NCBI GenBank assembly: GCA_031292625.1
Contig: JARLGU010000019.1
Span: forward strand, 490,301-554,300
Source: Capsulimonadaceae bacterium
GTDB taxonomy: Bacteria; Armatimonadota; Armatimonadia; Armatimonadales; Capsulimonadaceae
Direction: 5' to 3'
DNA: 64,000 nt
How positions within the stretch are numbered: the stretch's first letter is position 1; each line of letters opens with the position of its first letter. The notes beneath the pieces are model-generated. The model was not told where the DNA came from, did no database searches, and saw only the letters and a list, made by a program, of their open reading frames with translations. The translations under genes and the position numbers were made by a program. Shown here in pieces: positions 47,093 through 55,357 of this stretch.

Positions 47093-48889
47093 TCAGACCG
47101 GCGTCACGCCCCAGCGGTACGCATCCAGCGTCACATCAACGGAGCCGCTTTGGGTCCGGACGTGGACGGCCTGCGTCCGATCGGTCAGATTAACCATCGT
47201 GACTTGAGATCCGTCTTCCGTCCCCATCAGCGCAGCGCAGATATTGGCGTTATCGTTGAAGAGTCGCGTGACGCCGTTTTCAAAAAGCCACAGAGGCAGA
47301 TCTTCGCTCATTTCAGCGAATTGGCAGTCGACGCCTGGAATGCAATCCGCCGGCGGCTCGCAACCGGCCGGATAGACCACGGCGTTCGCTCGCGCTTGGC
47401 GCACGGCGTACCGGCCATCGCGGGCCGCGTCGCCATCCGCTGCTCGCAGTTCGCGCAACAGCCCGCCGTCGATCACGCAGGGCACGATCCCAACGTCGAG
47501 CAGACCGTGCACAGCGGCAGTGAACGCCTGGGCGATTCGCGACACCTCGGGCGCGCAACCGCCGGGCGCATAAGGGCGCAACGTAGGATAATACGCGGCT
47601 TGCAGCAATTCGACGGGATAGTAGAGAAACACATCCGGCAACAGCCGCGCGGGCGCGAGCCTGGCGACAAGCGCGCTGATGTCATCGTTGATTTGCGCAT
47701 ACTCGCCGGGCGTGCGTGATCCACAATCCGCCCCCCACGCCTGGTTGCTCTCGATCTCCGGACAGGCCCCATGCGCAAAATACATCGTGAACTCGGTTAC
47801 GCCGAGCGCCGCCTGCCATGCGAGCGTCGCCCGCACTTCGTCGACCGACGCCAATCGATGCTGCTGGATACGTTGCGAATGGTCGCTGCTCTCCGTGAAC
47901 ACACGCCGCTGCCCGCCAAGCATCGCGGCTGACGTTGCAAACGCGGCAGCCAAACGGTTGCTTCGATACGACGTTAGAGGCTCAGCCGAAAGAACGTCGA
48001 TGCCAGGAATCGTAAACTCCATCATGCAGCGAAGGAAATTCCCATAAAGCGGAGTGTGCCCCGAGACGACCTCTTCCCACAAGAGATGGCCGCTCGATTG
48101 CCTTCCGTGCGCTGCGCACCAGCGCCTCAGACCGCCGAAATACGTATCGGCAAGCTGCTCCCCGACCGCCTCATAGAACTCGCGCCGCAATTGCCCTGCC
48201 CCTGGAAGATCCACGAAGAGCCCCGAGAGATCACGTTTGCCAAAGCGGGCGGCCAGATCGGCGGACCAAGGCACGCCGGGATACAGCGGGCGAGTCTCGT
48301 CGGGCGGATCGATCACCGGGCAGTCCGACGCCTCGGGAATTCGGGGCATGTAGAGCACGTTAAGCGCCGGCTCATCGGTAAAGAACGCTTCCACGATCTC
48401 AAGATCCGCCCCGAGCTCCTTGGCGTACCGATCGTGGGTTACGCGCACGAACTCGGCGACCGCGTTCGGGTCGAGCAGATTGGGGGTGCGAGCCTTAACG
48501 CAGTAGTTGTTGCAACTATGCGTGCCCTCGTAGCTCTTGCCCGGCGCAATTTCGCCGGTCTCCGGATTGCGGTAAAGACCGACCGCTTCGAGATCCGGCC
48601 GTCCGGCGAGAACGAGGCCTCCGGCGTAGCCGCTCGGGTAGCCTTTCTCGTCGTAAATCCAGACGCGCATGTCCATCGCCTTGCAGGCGCGCAGAAACTC
48701 GCGCAACGTTCGCCAAGCCTCCGCGCCCTCCATGTAGTTGTCGAAGGGGATATTTGTGACGATCCCGCCGATGCCCTGCGCTTTAAGCGCTGCCAAACCT
48801 TTGCGCGGATCTCCGGCCGGCTGCATAAGCTTGCGGATGTCGTGCACGATCTGCATAGGGCGATCGTGCGATTCAGTGGTTGAAGTCAT
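47093..48889 (-). CDS. Putative glycoside hydrolase (barrel protein), family not assigned
   Basis: 598 aa from the ATG at 48889. Barrel landmarks: MRVWIYDEKGYPSGYAGG near residue 75, AFFTDEPALN near 150 and SGHLLWEEV near 245, with acidic residues where retaining or inverting glycosidases carry catalysts. The YDE...YPSG block recurs in uncharacterised Armatimonadota/Planctomycetota glycosidases, some near GH106 (from memory). The C-terminal 100 residues look like a beta-sandwich (QVTMVNLTDRTQAVHVRT). Lies 75 bp after the displaced carB1 end, so it was the original neighbour of carB1. No signal peptide. Confidence 0.6.
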   Translation of the reverse strand: MTSTTESHDRPMQIVHDIRKLMQPAGDPRKGLAALKAQGIGGIVTNIPFDNYMEGAEAWRTLREFLRACKAMDMRVWIYDEKGYPSGYAGGLVLAGRPDLEAVGLYRNPETGEIAPGKSYEGTHSCNNYCVKARTPNLLDPNAVAEFVRVTHDRYAKELGADLEIVEAFFTDEPALNVLYMPRIPEASDCPVIDPPDETRPLYPGVPWSADLAARFGKRDLSGLFVDLPGAGQLRREFYEAVGEQLADTYFGGLRRWCAAHGRQSSGHLLWEEVVSGHTPLYGNFLRCMMEFTIPGIDVLSAEPLTSYRSNRLAAAFATSAAMLGGQRRVFTESSDHSQRIQQHRLASVDEVRATLAWQAALGVTEFTMYFAHGACPEIESNQAWGADCGSRTPGEYAQINDDISALVARLAPARLLPDVFLYYPVELLQAAYYPTLRPYAPGGCAPEVSRIAQAFTAAVHGLLDVGIVPCVIDGGLLRELRAADGDAARDGRYAVRQARANAVVYPAGCEPPADCIPGVDCQFAEMSEDLPLWLFENGVTRLFNDNANICAALMGTEDGSQVTMVNLTDRTQAVHVRTQSGSVDVTLDAYRWGVTPV

Positions 48890-48964
48890 ATCGTTGGATG
48901 TCCTATCCCACCGTGCTGCGCGTCGCCGCATCTTCGTCATGAAGCGGTCAACGCCTGTAAATTT

Positions 48965-49302
48965 CCCTACGCCGCCACCTCAGTCTCGTCGTCATCGAAC
49001 ACGGAGTAGAAGTACGGCGTCTGCGCTTCGAACTCGGCGGCGCAGGTGTCCACCATCTTGTACGATGCCTTGATGCCAAGGCTCTTAACCAAAGCGCGGA
49101 TCTCGGGCTCCGGGATTTGTAGGAGTTCGCTGAGGTGGCGATCGCCAAAACCGATGGTCTTGGCGGTTCGGATTGCGGCAAGCGCTTCGGGCGTCGCAGC
49201 CGGTTTCATGGCCGAGCGCAGGCCGCGCAGTTTGGCATCGAGGGCGACAAGGCGACTGAGCTTCGTCAAAAACCAGCGGTCGACGTTGGTCAGTTGCGCC
49301 GC
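48965..49302 (-). repeat. Direct repeat, displaced copy of the carB1 3' end
   Basis: 338 bp matching 53057-53394 with a constant offset of 4,092 bp. I count eight mismatches, all at synonymous codon positions. It covers the last 109 codons of carB1, its stop and three bases beyond. Marks the left boundary of the inserted cassette. Confidence 0.93.
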
Positions 49303-49311
49303 ACGATTCAT
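48967..49311 (-). pseudogene. Displaced 3' fragment of carB1 (114-codon frame)
   Basis: An ATG three codons before the repeat (MNR, then AAQLTNV) opens a frame identical in protein sequence to the last 109 residues of CarB1, the oligomerisation-domain end ([20 protein letters not shown]). It lacks the whole ATP-grasp region, so it cannot be a synthetase. It begins 20 bp after the cassette ATPase stop and could be translated as a small domain, but is most simply the original 3' end cut off from its gene by the insertion. Confidence 0.8.
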
Positions 49312-49331
49312 AGCGATGCAGAGCGAATTAG

Positions 49332-50525
49332 CTATTCATCTACAAGTCTATCTACAGCCGAGGCCAGTTCAGTTAACAAGTCGCGTGGGGTGGCCGTAAA
49401 ATTTCCCCCTGGGAACAACCTTTTCTGGCGTTGCAACTCAGTCCAAGCACGCTGCACCAATTCGGCCAGGTCAGGTTGCTTTTGCCTGTTAAAGCCCTGC
49501 TCCTCGTGAAGAGACTCTACCCATTCCTTACCGAATGGCAAGGCGTCGTCATAGCCCAAGAGCGATAAAGTAACCTTGCGGCGATTCATCCGCGCATACA
49601 ATGCTTCGTAGCTGCGCCTAAATTGGGCGTCAACCCCATTATTAGGGTATCGATTGTCCGATACGAAATCGGGCGTCCACGCGAGGCACAATCCTAGCGG
49701 AGCGCCGTCGTCGATCTCATCCACCAAACCACGCAGATCTGTCAAAATCCGCGATCTCCGAAGCTCACTGAACGTTGGTCTGAAAAGATCCTCCAATTGA
49801 TCGATAAACAAAAAGAAGTTACTAAGTACATTTATCTGCATCGCATAGCGAAGAAGATCACCGATAACATGAATGAGCTCACCTTCCCAGTCAATTCGCC
49901 GAGTAAGCCCGATGGTTTGAGCCTCTTTGCTGGAAAGGTAATCGCGTTGGAGCCAACGTGAAATTAAAGAAGCCCCCCTAATTCGCTCGGTATTGCTACT
50001 TGACAACTGTACCCGGTGAAGAGCGCGAAAAAGCGGACCATTGGGGTCCTCTGGCCTATTCTTGGAAGTAACAATGGCCCAAACAATCGGAAGGATGTTG
50101 GTTTCGCTCGGAGGGCTCTCGGCCCATGGCACCGGAGTACGCTCTATCGCCGTCAATACAGTGCCACCCACGCTGGCCCGAGCGAAGCCTGTATCTGAAA
50201 GAAGCAAGATATCAGATGCCACCATTCTATTCCGAGGCAAGTTCGAGAGATGGCGCCGGAGGTACTTCAAGATGCGACTCTTTCCAGCACCAATGTTGCC
50301 TACAAGAGACAACGGCTGAAGGCTCTTGCCGCCGTAAACATCCGCGACCCAGTCCTGAATCTCTTTCAGTTCCTTTCTAATGTGGCCCGTGTAAAATGGA
50401 CCACCATCGCCCGCCGTACCAAGACCAGCCTCACGAAATGGGTTACGTGGATAACCAAACGCCTGATACCGGGAGAAGCCATCGGTTGTATCACCTATGC
50501 CAAAAATATCAAAAAGCTCATTCAT
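49332..50525 (-). CDS. Cassette P-loop ATPase (AAA+/STAND/ORC-like)
   Basis: 397 aa. Walker A is GNIGAGKS at residues 76-83; Walker B is FFLFIDQLEDLF at 237-248 with D242 and E245. LCLAWTPDF at about 280 could be sensor 1, and FRRSYEALYARMNRRKV follows. The start GYPRNPFREAGL and the spacing of motifs resemble ORC/STAND-type ATPases of bacterial conflict systems. I expect it to switch or load the PIN protein (inference). Its ATG overlaps the PIN gene stop by 4 bp (ATGA at 50525-50522), indicating coupled translation and fixed stoichiometry. Last gene of the cassette. Confidence 0.8.
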   Translation of the reverse strand: MNELFDIFGIGDTTDGFSRYQAFGYPRNPFREAGLGTAGDGGPFYTGHIRKELKEIQDWVADVYGGKSLQPLSLVGNIGAGKSRILKYLRRHLSNLPRNRMVASDILLLSDTGFARASVGGTVLTAIERTPVPWAESPPSETNILPIVWAIVTSKNRPEDPNGPLFRALHRVQLSSSNTERIRGASLISRWLQRDYLSSKEAQTIGLTRRIDWEGELIHVIGDLLRYAMQINVLSNFFLFIDQLEDLFRPTFSELRRSRILTDLRGLVDEIDDGAPLGLCLAWTPDFVSDNRYPNNGVDAQFRRSYEALYARMNRRKVTLSLLGYDDALPFGKEWVESLHEEQGFNRQKQPDLAELVQRAWTELQRQKRLFPGGNFTATPRDLLTELASAVDRLVDE

Positions 50526-52456
50526 GGCGCTGTCCTTGCGATAAAGCGAACCGGCCCTTCACGCCCGAAAGTCAATGTACCTGGCGCAACCGGTTGAAAA
50601 TTGTACCCTGTAGAGCCTAGCGCAACCACGCTCTCGGTTGGTCCCGCCACGACGGAACCACCCGTTCTGCCTTCAAATGGAGTCGTACGTTCGCGACCCC
50701 AAAGTGATTTCATGGCGATCTCGAACCTGTAAGGCGTCAACATCAACTCTGCAGCTGCACGCTCACAGAGTTGATCAGTACTCAACGTGTCGCCAGGATT
50801 CGGCAACCAACGATCTAGTGCGGAGTATAGGTCTTCAACTGAAACGGCGGCATCTCCAACAAAATTGCCCAGTTCACCGTAACTGTAACGCGCGACCTGG
50901 CCCAGGGCGCGTGCCATCGTAACATTTGATCCAGAACGGCTCGAAAACTTTGTAGTTCCGTCCTCACGAATTCGATCTAATGCGTTCGCGTAGCCAGGGA
51001 GACGCAAAAACTCTCCATGAAACCAGTCAAGATCATTCTTATTCCAGGCAATAGCAAACTCTGCTGATCGAGCGCCGGCCCCTCCATGTTCATCTATTGC
51101 TCCAAGCGACAGCAGTATATTCCGAGCCTCCAACTCCAGCTCAGAACTAACTTCCGCAGCTAGGCGCGGGTCGTTGCCGCCCATTGACCGCCACAGAAGA
51201 GAAAAAACTGCTTTGGGTGAGGGCCTCCGCCCAGAAGGGGCGTCGATCATTACTCGATTGCCACGAGGTTGAAAAATCCATTCCTTTAGGCCAACGCTCT
51301 CGGCATGACGCCCTTCAGAGGTGGGTAAAACACCGTCGATAATATCCTCGGCATTAGCATCGTCGAGCGGTCCTCTAGGCGTAGCCGGATCTTCAAGAGA
51401 TGTAGATACTACCTGCTTATAAATATCTAACCACGGATCATCCCAATCGGCAGGAGTTCCAGTCTTACATGAATTGTGCGGAGTAATCCGCCATTTGGTC
51501 TTAGCTGTTTCCAAAATTATAAAGTCACATGCGGCGAGAAAGTTCCAAATTAGCCTACTTAGATCAGGTTTGAGCACTGTGCCCAACGGCCCAATAGGCC
51601 GCCACCATCCAAGTACGCGAATTGGCATCTCGCTTATTGCGCTCTTTGTTTGCGCCCCGTCCGAAACGGCGTAAAGAACATTATTAGCACCAAGCGCACT
51701 GGTTGCTGCTCTGGCGTTATTCTTATCTCCTGTAAGATAGACAAGACGCGCATTTTTAGGCTGGTCCCGAGCGATCCCACGCGCTAGTTCAATGAGCAAT
51801 ATGTCTGCGTCGGGGGACTTACCCGATGTCTCATCCCGTAGCTTAGCGAGCATCAATGCAGACTGATCAGGAGAGAGCCTATCCACTACCACTCCATCAG
51901 GAGGCGTTTCAATAATCCGTCTTGCGAGTCGATAGTGAGTTCTCAAATGCCACAGATCTACACTCTTGGCCTGCCAAAACCCTGGTTTACGATCAGGCCA
52001 CGCCGACAACTCTCTATCAACTACAGCTGAAGTAAAAACATCAACGCGACCGTCCAAAATAAAGAGTAGCCATGCCGCGACACCTGTACAAAGGGCATTC
52101 GTATCACAGCAAAATCTAATGCGCCGCGTTTCGTTTAAAATATCAAGAAGGCGCACATGGTCAACGACCGGCGTTACGATACTAGTCGCAGTGAAAACGG
52201 CAGCCCAAGTTTCCCACCATTTGCCGCCTCTATCCCCAAATGATGCAACATCTACTCTGCCCGCCTGGACTGGCGCTTGAGTTGGCAAAAGAACCTCAAT
52301 CGTGTCAGCGTTTGTGCTACCTAATTGGCAGATTGGAACGCTTGGCGGTTGGCTAGAATTCGTCATTCGAAAGCCACCTCGGATCGTCACTCGCTCCTCC
52401 GTCGGCAATTCTCCCGCTATCCATTCGTCCAGATCCACAAGCCGAATAGCGTTCAT
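50522..52456 (-). CDS. Cassette PIN-domain putative nuclease, multidomain
   Basis: 644 aa. Residues about 112-268 form a PIN-like domain with the acidic residues in order: D118 (CDTNAL), E149 (VVDREL), D216/D218 (SPDADIL) and D244 (TGDKNNA). PIN domains are metal-dependent RNases or DNases. Residues 1-105 and 275-644 match nothing I know; the C-terminal half may be a helical sensor or partner-binding region. Its ATG overlaps the stop of the small upstream gene (ATGA, 52456-52453) and its stop overlaps the ATPase start. No signal peptide. Base composition is lower in G+C than host genes. Confidence 0.75.
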   Translation of the reverse strand: MNAIRLVDLDEWIAGELPTEERVTIRGGFRMTNSSQPPSVPICQLGSTNADTIEVLLPTQAPVQAGRVDVASFGDRGGKWWETWAAVFTATSIVTPVVDHVRLLDILNETRRIRFCCDTNALCTGVAAWLLFILDGRVDVFTSAVVDRELSAWPDRKPGFWQAKSVDLWHLRTHYRLARRIIETPPDGVVVDRLSPDQSALMLAKLRDETSGKSPDADILLIELARGIARDQPKNARLVYLTGDKNNARAATSALGANNVLYAVSDGAQTKSAISEMPIRVLGWWRPIGPLGTVLKPDLSRLIWNFLAACDFIILETAKTKWRITPHNSCKTGTPADWDDPWLDIYKQVVSTSLEDPATPRGPLDDANAEDIIDGVLPTSEGRHAESVGLKEWIFQPRGNRVMIDAPSGRRPSPKAVFSLLWRSMGGNDPRLAAEVSSELELEARNILLSLGAIDEHGGAGARSAEFAIAWNKNDLDWFHGEFLRLPGYANALDRIREDGTTKFSSRSGSNVTMARALGQVARYSYGELGNFVGDAAVSVEDLYSALDRWLPNPGDTLSTDQLCERAAAELMLTPYRFEIAMKSLWGRERTTPFEGRTGGSVVAGPTESVVALGSTGYNFQPVAPGTLTFGREGPVRFIARTAP

Positions 52457-52914
52457 GGTTCTCTCCGATAATCAATTTGTGGCAGAACAGCCATCTCAAC
52501 TCCTACTCCGTACAAAGCAATAAAACGCCGGATCGCTAATGCCAATACAACTAGAGCTGAGACAGAAGCAGCTGATTCCAGGTCACTAACACTAACGATG
52601 TTACCAGTGGACCTGTTCGAGAGGCGAGCAACAAGGCCTAGTTTATTGGAACTCAAATAAACGTATTTTGCTAATTGTTGCTCAAGGGAATGTAATTCGG
52701 ACGGCTCAAGTGGGATTTCGGAAGTAGATTGCCGCCATTGGCGCAATATAGTTCGAGCTGGATGTTCTTCTGGCAAGGCACGAATAGCTACATCTACCAA
52801 GTCGCCGGGTATCGTCTCGCGCGTTCCTGTCACGGTGCTGCGCAGGAAAATAAAACCGTCGGTAATCGCCAATTCAGTCATGCACTTTGTCCACTGCAAT
52901 AACCCTGTTTGCAC
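52453..52914 (-). CDS. Cassette small protein, function unknown
   Basis: 153 aa from GTG 52914; ATG 52881 (MTELAITDGF) would give 142 aa, and neither has a clear ribosome binding site. First gene of the three. Predominantly helical in appearance, with a hydrophobic stretch near residues 118-145 (SALVVLALAIRRFIALYGVG) that could be a membrane helix or a buried helix. No motif recognised. Position ahead of a nuclease suggests an adaptor, sensor or antidote, but this is inference. Confidence 0.6.
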   Translation of the reverse strand: MQTGLLQWTKCMTELAITDGFIFLRSTVTGTRETIPGDLVDVAIRALPEEHPARTILRQWRQSTSEIPLEPSELHSLEQQLAKYVYLSSNKLGLVARLSNRSTGNIVSVSDLESAASVSALVVLALAIRRFIALYGVGVEMAVLPQIDYRREP

Positions 52915-53056
52915 TATTTTATGATTACATTTCTATAATTCTACGTTCTATGCCGTATTTCCTCTAACACAGAATCCCTGGGCAGAAAACGAACCATATG
53001 GTAAGACGCTTCTCGACATATCGAGGATCCATCTGCTACATCCATCCGATCCGCTC
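52915..53056 (-). promoter_or_regulatory. Cassette leader with two palindromes
   Basis: 142 bp between the carB1 end and the first cassette gene. It holds CCATATGG (52994-53001) and CTCGACATATCGAG (53012-53025, arms CTCGA/TCGAG), possible operators. The 40 bases before the start are very AT-rich with -10-like TAGAAT and TATAGA, but no good -35. Transcription may also run in from the pyr operon. Confidence 0.4.
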
Positions 53057-53394
53057 CCCTACGCCGCCACCTCAGTCTCGTCGTCATCGAATACGGAGTA
53101 GAAATACGGCGTCTGCGCTTCGAACTCGGCGGCGCAGGTGTCCACCATCTTGTACGATGCCTTGATGCCAAGGCTCTTAACCAAAGCGCGGATCTCGGGC
53201 TCAGGGATTTGCAGGAGTTCGCTGAGGTGGCGATCGCCGAAACCGATGGTCTTGGCGGTTCGGATTGCGGCAAGCGCTTCGGGCGTCGCCGCCGGCTTCA
53301 TGGCCGAGCGCAGGCCGCGCAGTTTGGCGTCGAGGGCGACAAGGCGACTGAGCTTCGTCAAAAACCAGCGGTCGACGTTGGTCAGTTGCGCCGC
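53057..53394 (-). repeat. Direct repeat, in-frame carB1 3' end
   Basis: 338 bp, partner of 48965-49302. It supplies the last 109 codons of the current carB1. If the cassette entered by a crossover in this region, this copy or part of it came with the incoming DNA. Confidence 0.93.
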
Positions 53395-54741
53395 TTCATC
53401 GACGCTCATTCCGCGGTAGAATGCCTCGCAGATCAGGAAGAGGCGCTCGTCGGTCGCGGTTTCCAGGCCTTGCTCGATTTCCATCTCGGTGCGCTGATCG
53501 GCATTCTTGGGCCGCAGGCCGTGGATGCCGATTTCGAGCGAGCGCATCGCCTTGAGCAGCGCTTCCTCGAATGTCCGTCCCAACGCCATCACCTCGCCCG
53601 TCGCCTTCATCTGGCTGGTGACACGCCGATCGGCAAGGCCGAACTTATCGAACGGCCAGCGAGGGATCTTGACCACGCAATAGTCGAGCGCTGGCTCAAA
53701 ACAGGCCAGCGTCTTCTTAGTGACCGCGTTGGCGATCTCGTCGAGCCGCAGGCCGATGGCGATCTTCGCGGCGACGCGGGCAATCGGGTAGCCGGTGGCC
53801 TTGGATGCCAGGGCCGACGAACGCGAGACGCGCGGGTTGACTTCGATCACCTGGTATTCAAAGGAATGCGGATTGAGCGAAAGCTGAACGTTACAGCCGC
53901 CTTCAATGCCCAGTGCGCGGATAATCTTGAGCGATGCCGTCCTGAGCATCTGGTACTCTTTGTCCGAAAGAGTTTGCGACGGCGCGACCACGATCGAGTC
54001 GCCTGTATGGATGCCCATCGGGTCGAAGTTTTCCATGTTGCAAATGGTGATGCACGTATCCGCGGCATCACGCATCACTTCATACTCGACTTCCTTCCAG
54101 CCGCCAAGGAACCGCTCAACCATCACTTGGTGGCGCGGCGAGAGCTTGAGTCCGCCGGAACCGATCTCAATCAGCTCCTCCGGCGTATTCGCCACGCCGC
54201 CGCCCGTTCCGCCGAGCGTGTAGGCGGGGCGTACGATCAGCGGCCACGGAAGATTGGGCTCGCGCAACAAGTCCTTGAGCTCGCCTTCCTTTTCGATAAT
54301 CCAGCTTTCGGGAACGGGCTCGCCGATCTTGCGCATCAGTTTGCGAAATCGCTCCCGGTCCTCAGCTCGCTGGATCGCCTTCAGCGGCGTACCGAGCAGG
54401 CGGACGTTGTGCCGGTCGAGGACGCCGTGCGTGGCGAGTTCCGTTGCTAAATTCAGACCGGTCTGGCCGCCAAGCGTCGGCAGGAGGCCGTCCGGCTTTT
54501 CGATCGCAATGATTTGCTCGACGAACTCCACGTTCAACGGCTCGATGTAGACACGGTCAGCCGTCTCCGGATCCGTCATGATCGTCGCCGGATTCGAGTT
54601 GACGAGAACCACCGAAATGCCTTCTTCGCGCAACGACTGGCATGCCTGTGTCCCGGCATAATCGAACTCGGCGGCCTGGCCGATAATGATCGGGCCGCTG
54701 CCGATGACCATTACCTTTTTAAGCGTATTATCCTTAGGCAA
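53059..54741 (-). CDS. carB1: Carbamoyl-phosphate synthase large subunit, N-terminal half (split CarB)
   Basis: 560 aa, about half of a usual CarB (near 1,070 aa). Contains the carboxyphosphate-forming ATP-grasp domain ([66 protein letters not shown]) and the oligomerisation region, ending at [20 protein letters not shown], exactly where the second synthetase half would begin. The second half is not in the window. Starts with TTG at 54741; no other in-frame start is possible because of an upstream stop. Last gene of the pyr operon, with the cassette directly behind it. The final 109 codons lie in the duplicated repeat. Confidence 0.92.
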   Translation of the reverse strand: MPKDNTLKKVMVIGSGPIIIGQAAEFDYAGTQACQSLREEGISVVLVNSNPATIMTDPETADRVYIEPLNVEFVEQIIAIEKPDGLLPTLGGQTGLNLATELATHGVLDRHNVRLLGTPLKAIQRAEDRERFRKLMRKIGEPVPESWIIEKEGELKDLLREPNLPWPLIVRPAYTLGGTGGGVANTPEELIEIGSGGLKLSPRHQVMVERFLGGWKEVEYEVMRDAADTCITICNMENFDPMGIHTGDSIVVAPSQTLSDKEYQMLRTASLKIIRALGIEGGCNVQLSLNPHSFEYQVIEVNPRVSRSSALASKATGYPIARVAAKIAIGLRLDEIANAVTKKTLACFEPALDYCVVKIPRWPFDKFGLADRRVTSQMKATGEVMALGRTFEEALLKAMRSLEIGIHGLRPKNADQRTEMEIEQGLETATDERLFLICEAFYRGMSVDEAAQLTNVDRWFLTKLSRLVALDAKLRGLRSAMKPAATPEALAAIRTAKTIGFGDRHLSELLQIPEPEIRALVKSLGIKASYKMVDTCAAEFEAQTPYFYSVFDDDETEVAA

Positions 54742-54898
54742 TTTGCTGTCTTTCTTTCATGTAAGGAAGCGACCTTCCGCTCGACACGCTCGCGGTCCTG
54801 AGGCTCTCGAAGGGCCGGAACGGGAGAAGCTTAGGATCAAATATCAAAGCGCCGCACCGCGCATGCGATGGGACATTAGCCGTCGGGCAAACACCGGC

Positions 54899-55357
54899 CT
54901 ACCCCCTCGCAAGCGCATCGTATCGCCGTTGCTGGATCTGGCCATAATGGTAGAGTTCATGTTCAACCGCCCGCCAAATAAGCCACGCAACCGGCCTGTT
55001 GGTCTCCGGAGTGTTCATCTCGCCATCCGTCGGTATCGTGCGTACGGCGCGCAACGTTTCGGCCCGCAGCAACTTAATGTACAGCATCGTCTGCTTCCGC
55101 GTTGCGACTAGGCCTTCCACAAGCAGGTCCGGCGACGTAAAATCGGCAGGTTCCGGACGCACCCAGGGACCGCCCTGCGCAAGATGCACGATCCAAAACC
55201 GCTCCTGGTCGATCATGTGCAGCACGATCTGCCGGATCGATCGCACATCAGCCAGACGCGGCTTATAATCCCAGACCGGCTCAGGCAGCCACTCCAGCAG
55301 CTCGATCAGGTCGGTATGCACATCTTCCCAGTAAGGGTAAACCGATCCGATATCCAT
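54899..55357 (-). CDS. DinB-like four-helix protein
   Basis: 152 aa from the ATG at 55357, which shares a base with the glycosyltransferase stop (TGATG). Histidines typical of the DinB/YfiT metal site appear in IVLHMIDQERFW and AVEHELYHYGQIQQRRY (HxxxH). Family members are often thiol transferases or metal-dependent hydrolases; the specific role is unknown. An unrelated passenger in the pyr operon. Confidence 0.8.
   Translation of the reverse strand: MDIGSVYPYWEDVHTDLIELLEWLPEPVWDYKPRLADVRSIRQIVLHMIDQERFWIVHLAQGGPWVRPEPADFTSPDLLVEGLVATRKQTMLYIKLLRAETLRAVRTIPTDGEMNTPETNRPVAWLIWRAVEHELYHYGQIQQRRYDALARG

Larger units (their letters stand above)
49303..53056 (-). mobile_element. Inserted three-gene cassette between carB1 direct repeats
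   Basis: 3,754 bp of unique DNA between the two carB1 repeats, visibly richer in A+T than its surroundings (one sampled 60-base line, 51481-51540, is about 42% G+C against about 60% or more in flanking host lines). It holds three overlapping genes on the pyr-operon strand and nothing else: no integrase, transposase or tRNA. Insertion plus one repeat equals 4,092 bp. The arrangement is that of DNA joined by recombination at the gene's 3' end, leaving the host frame intact. Confidence 0.8.

Noticed and set aside
49303..53056. Integrase-mediated genomic island in the usual tRNA-end style
   Set aside because: There is no integrase, excisionase or tRNA in the segment, and the repeat (338 bp) is far longer than a site-specific attachment core; homologous recombination is a better fit.
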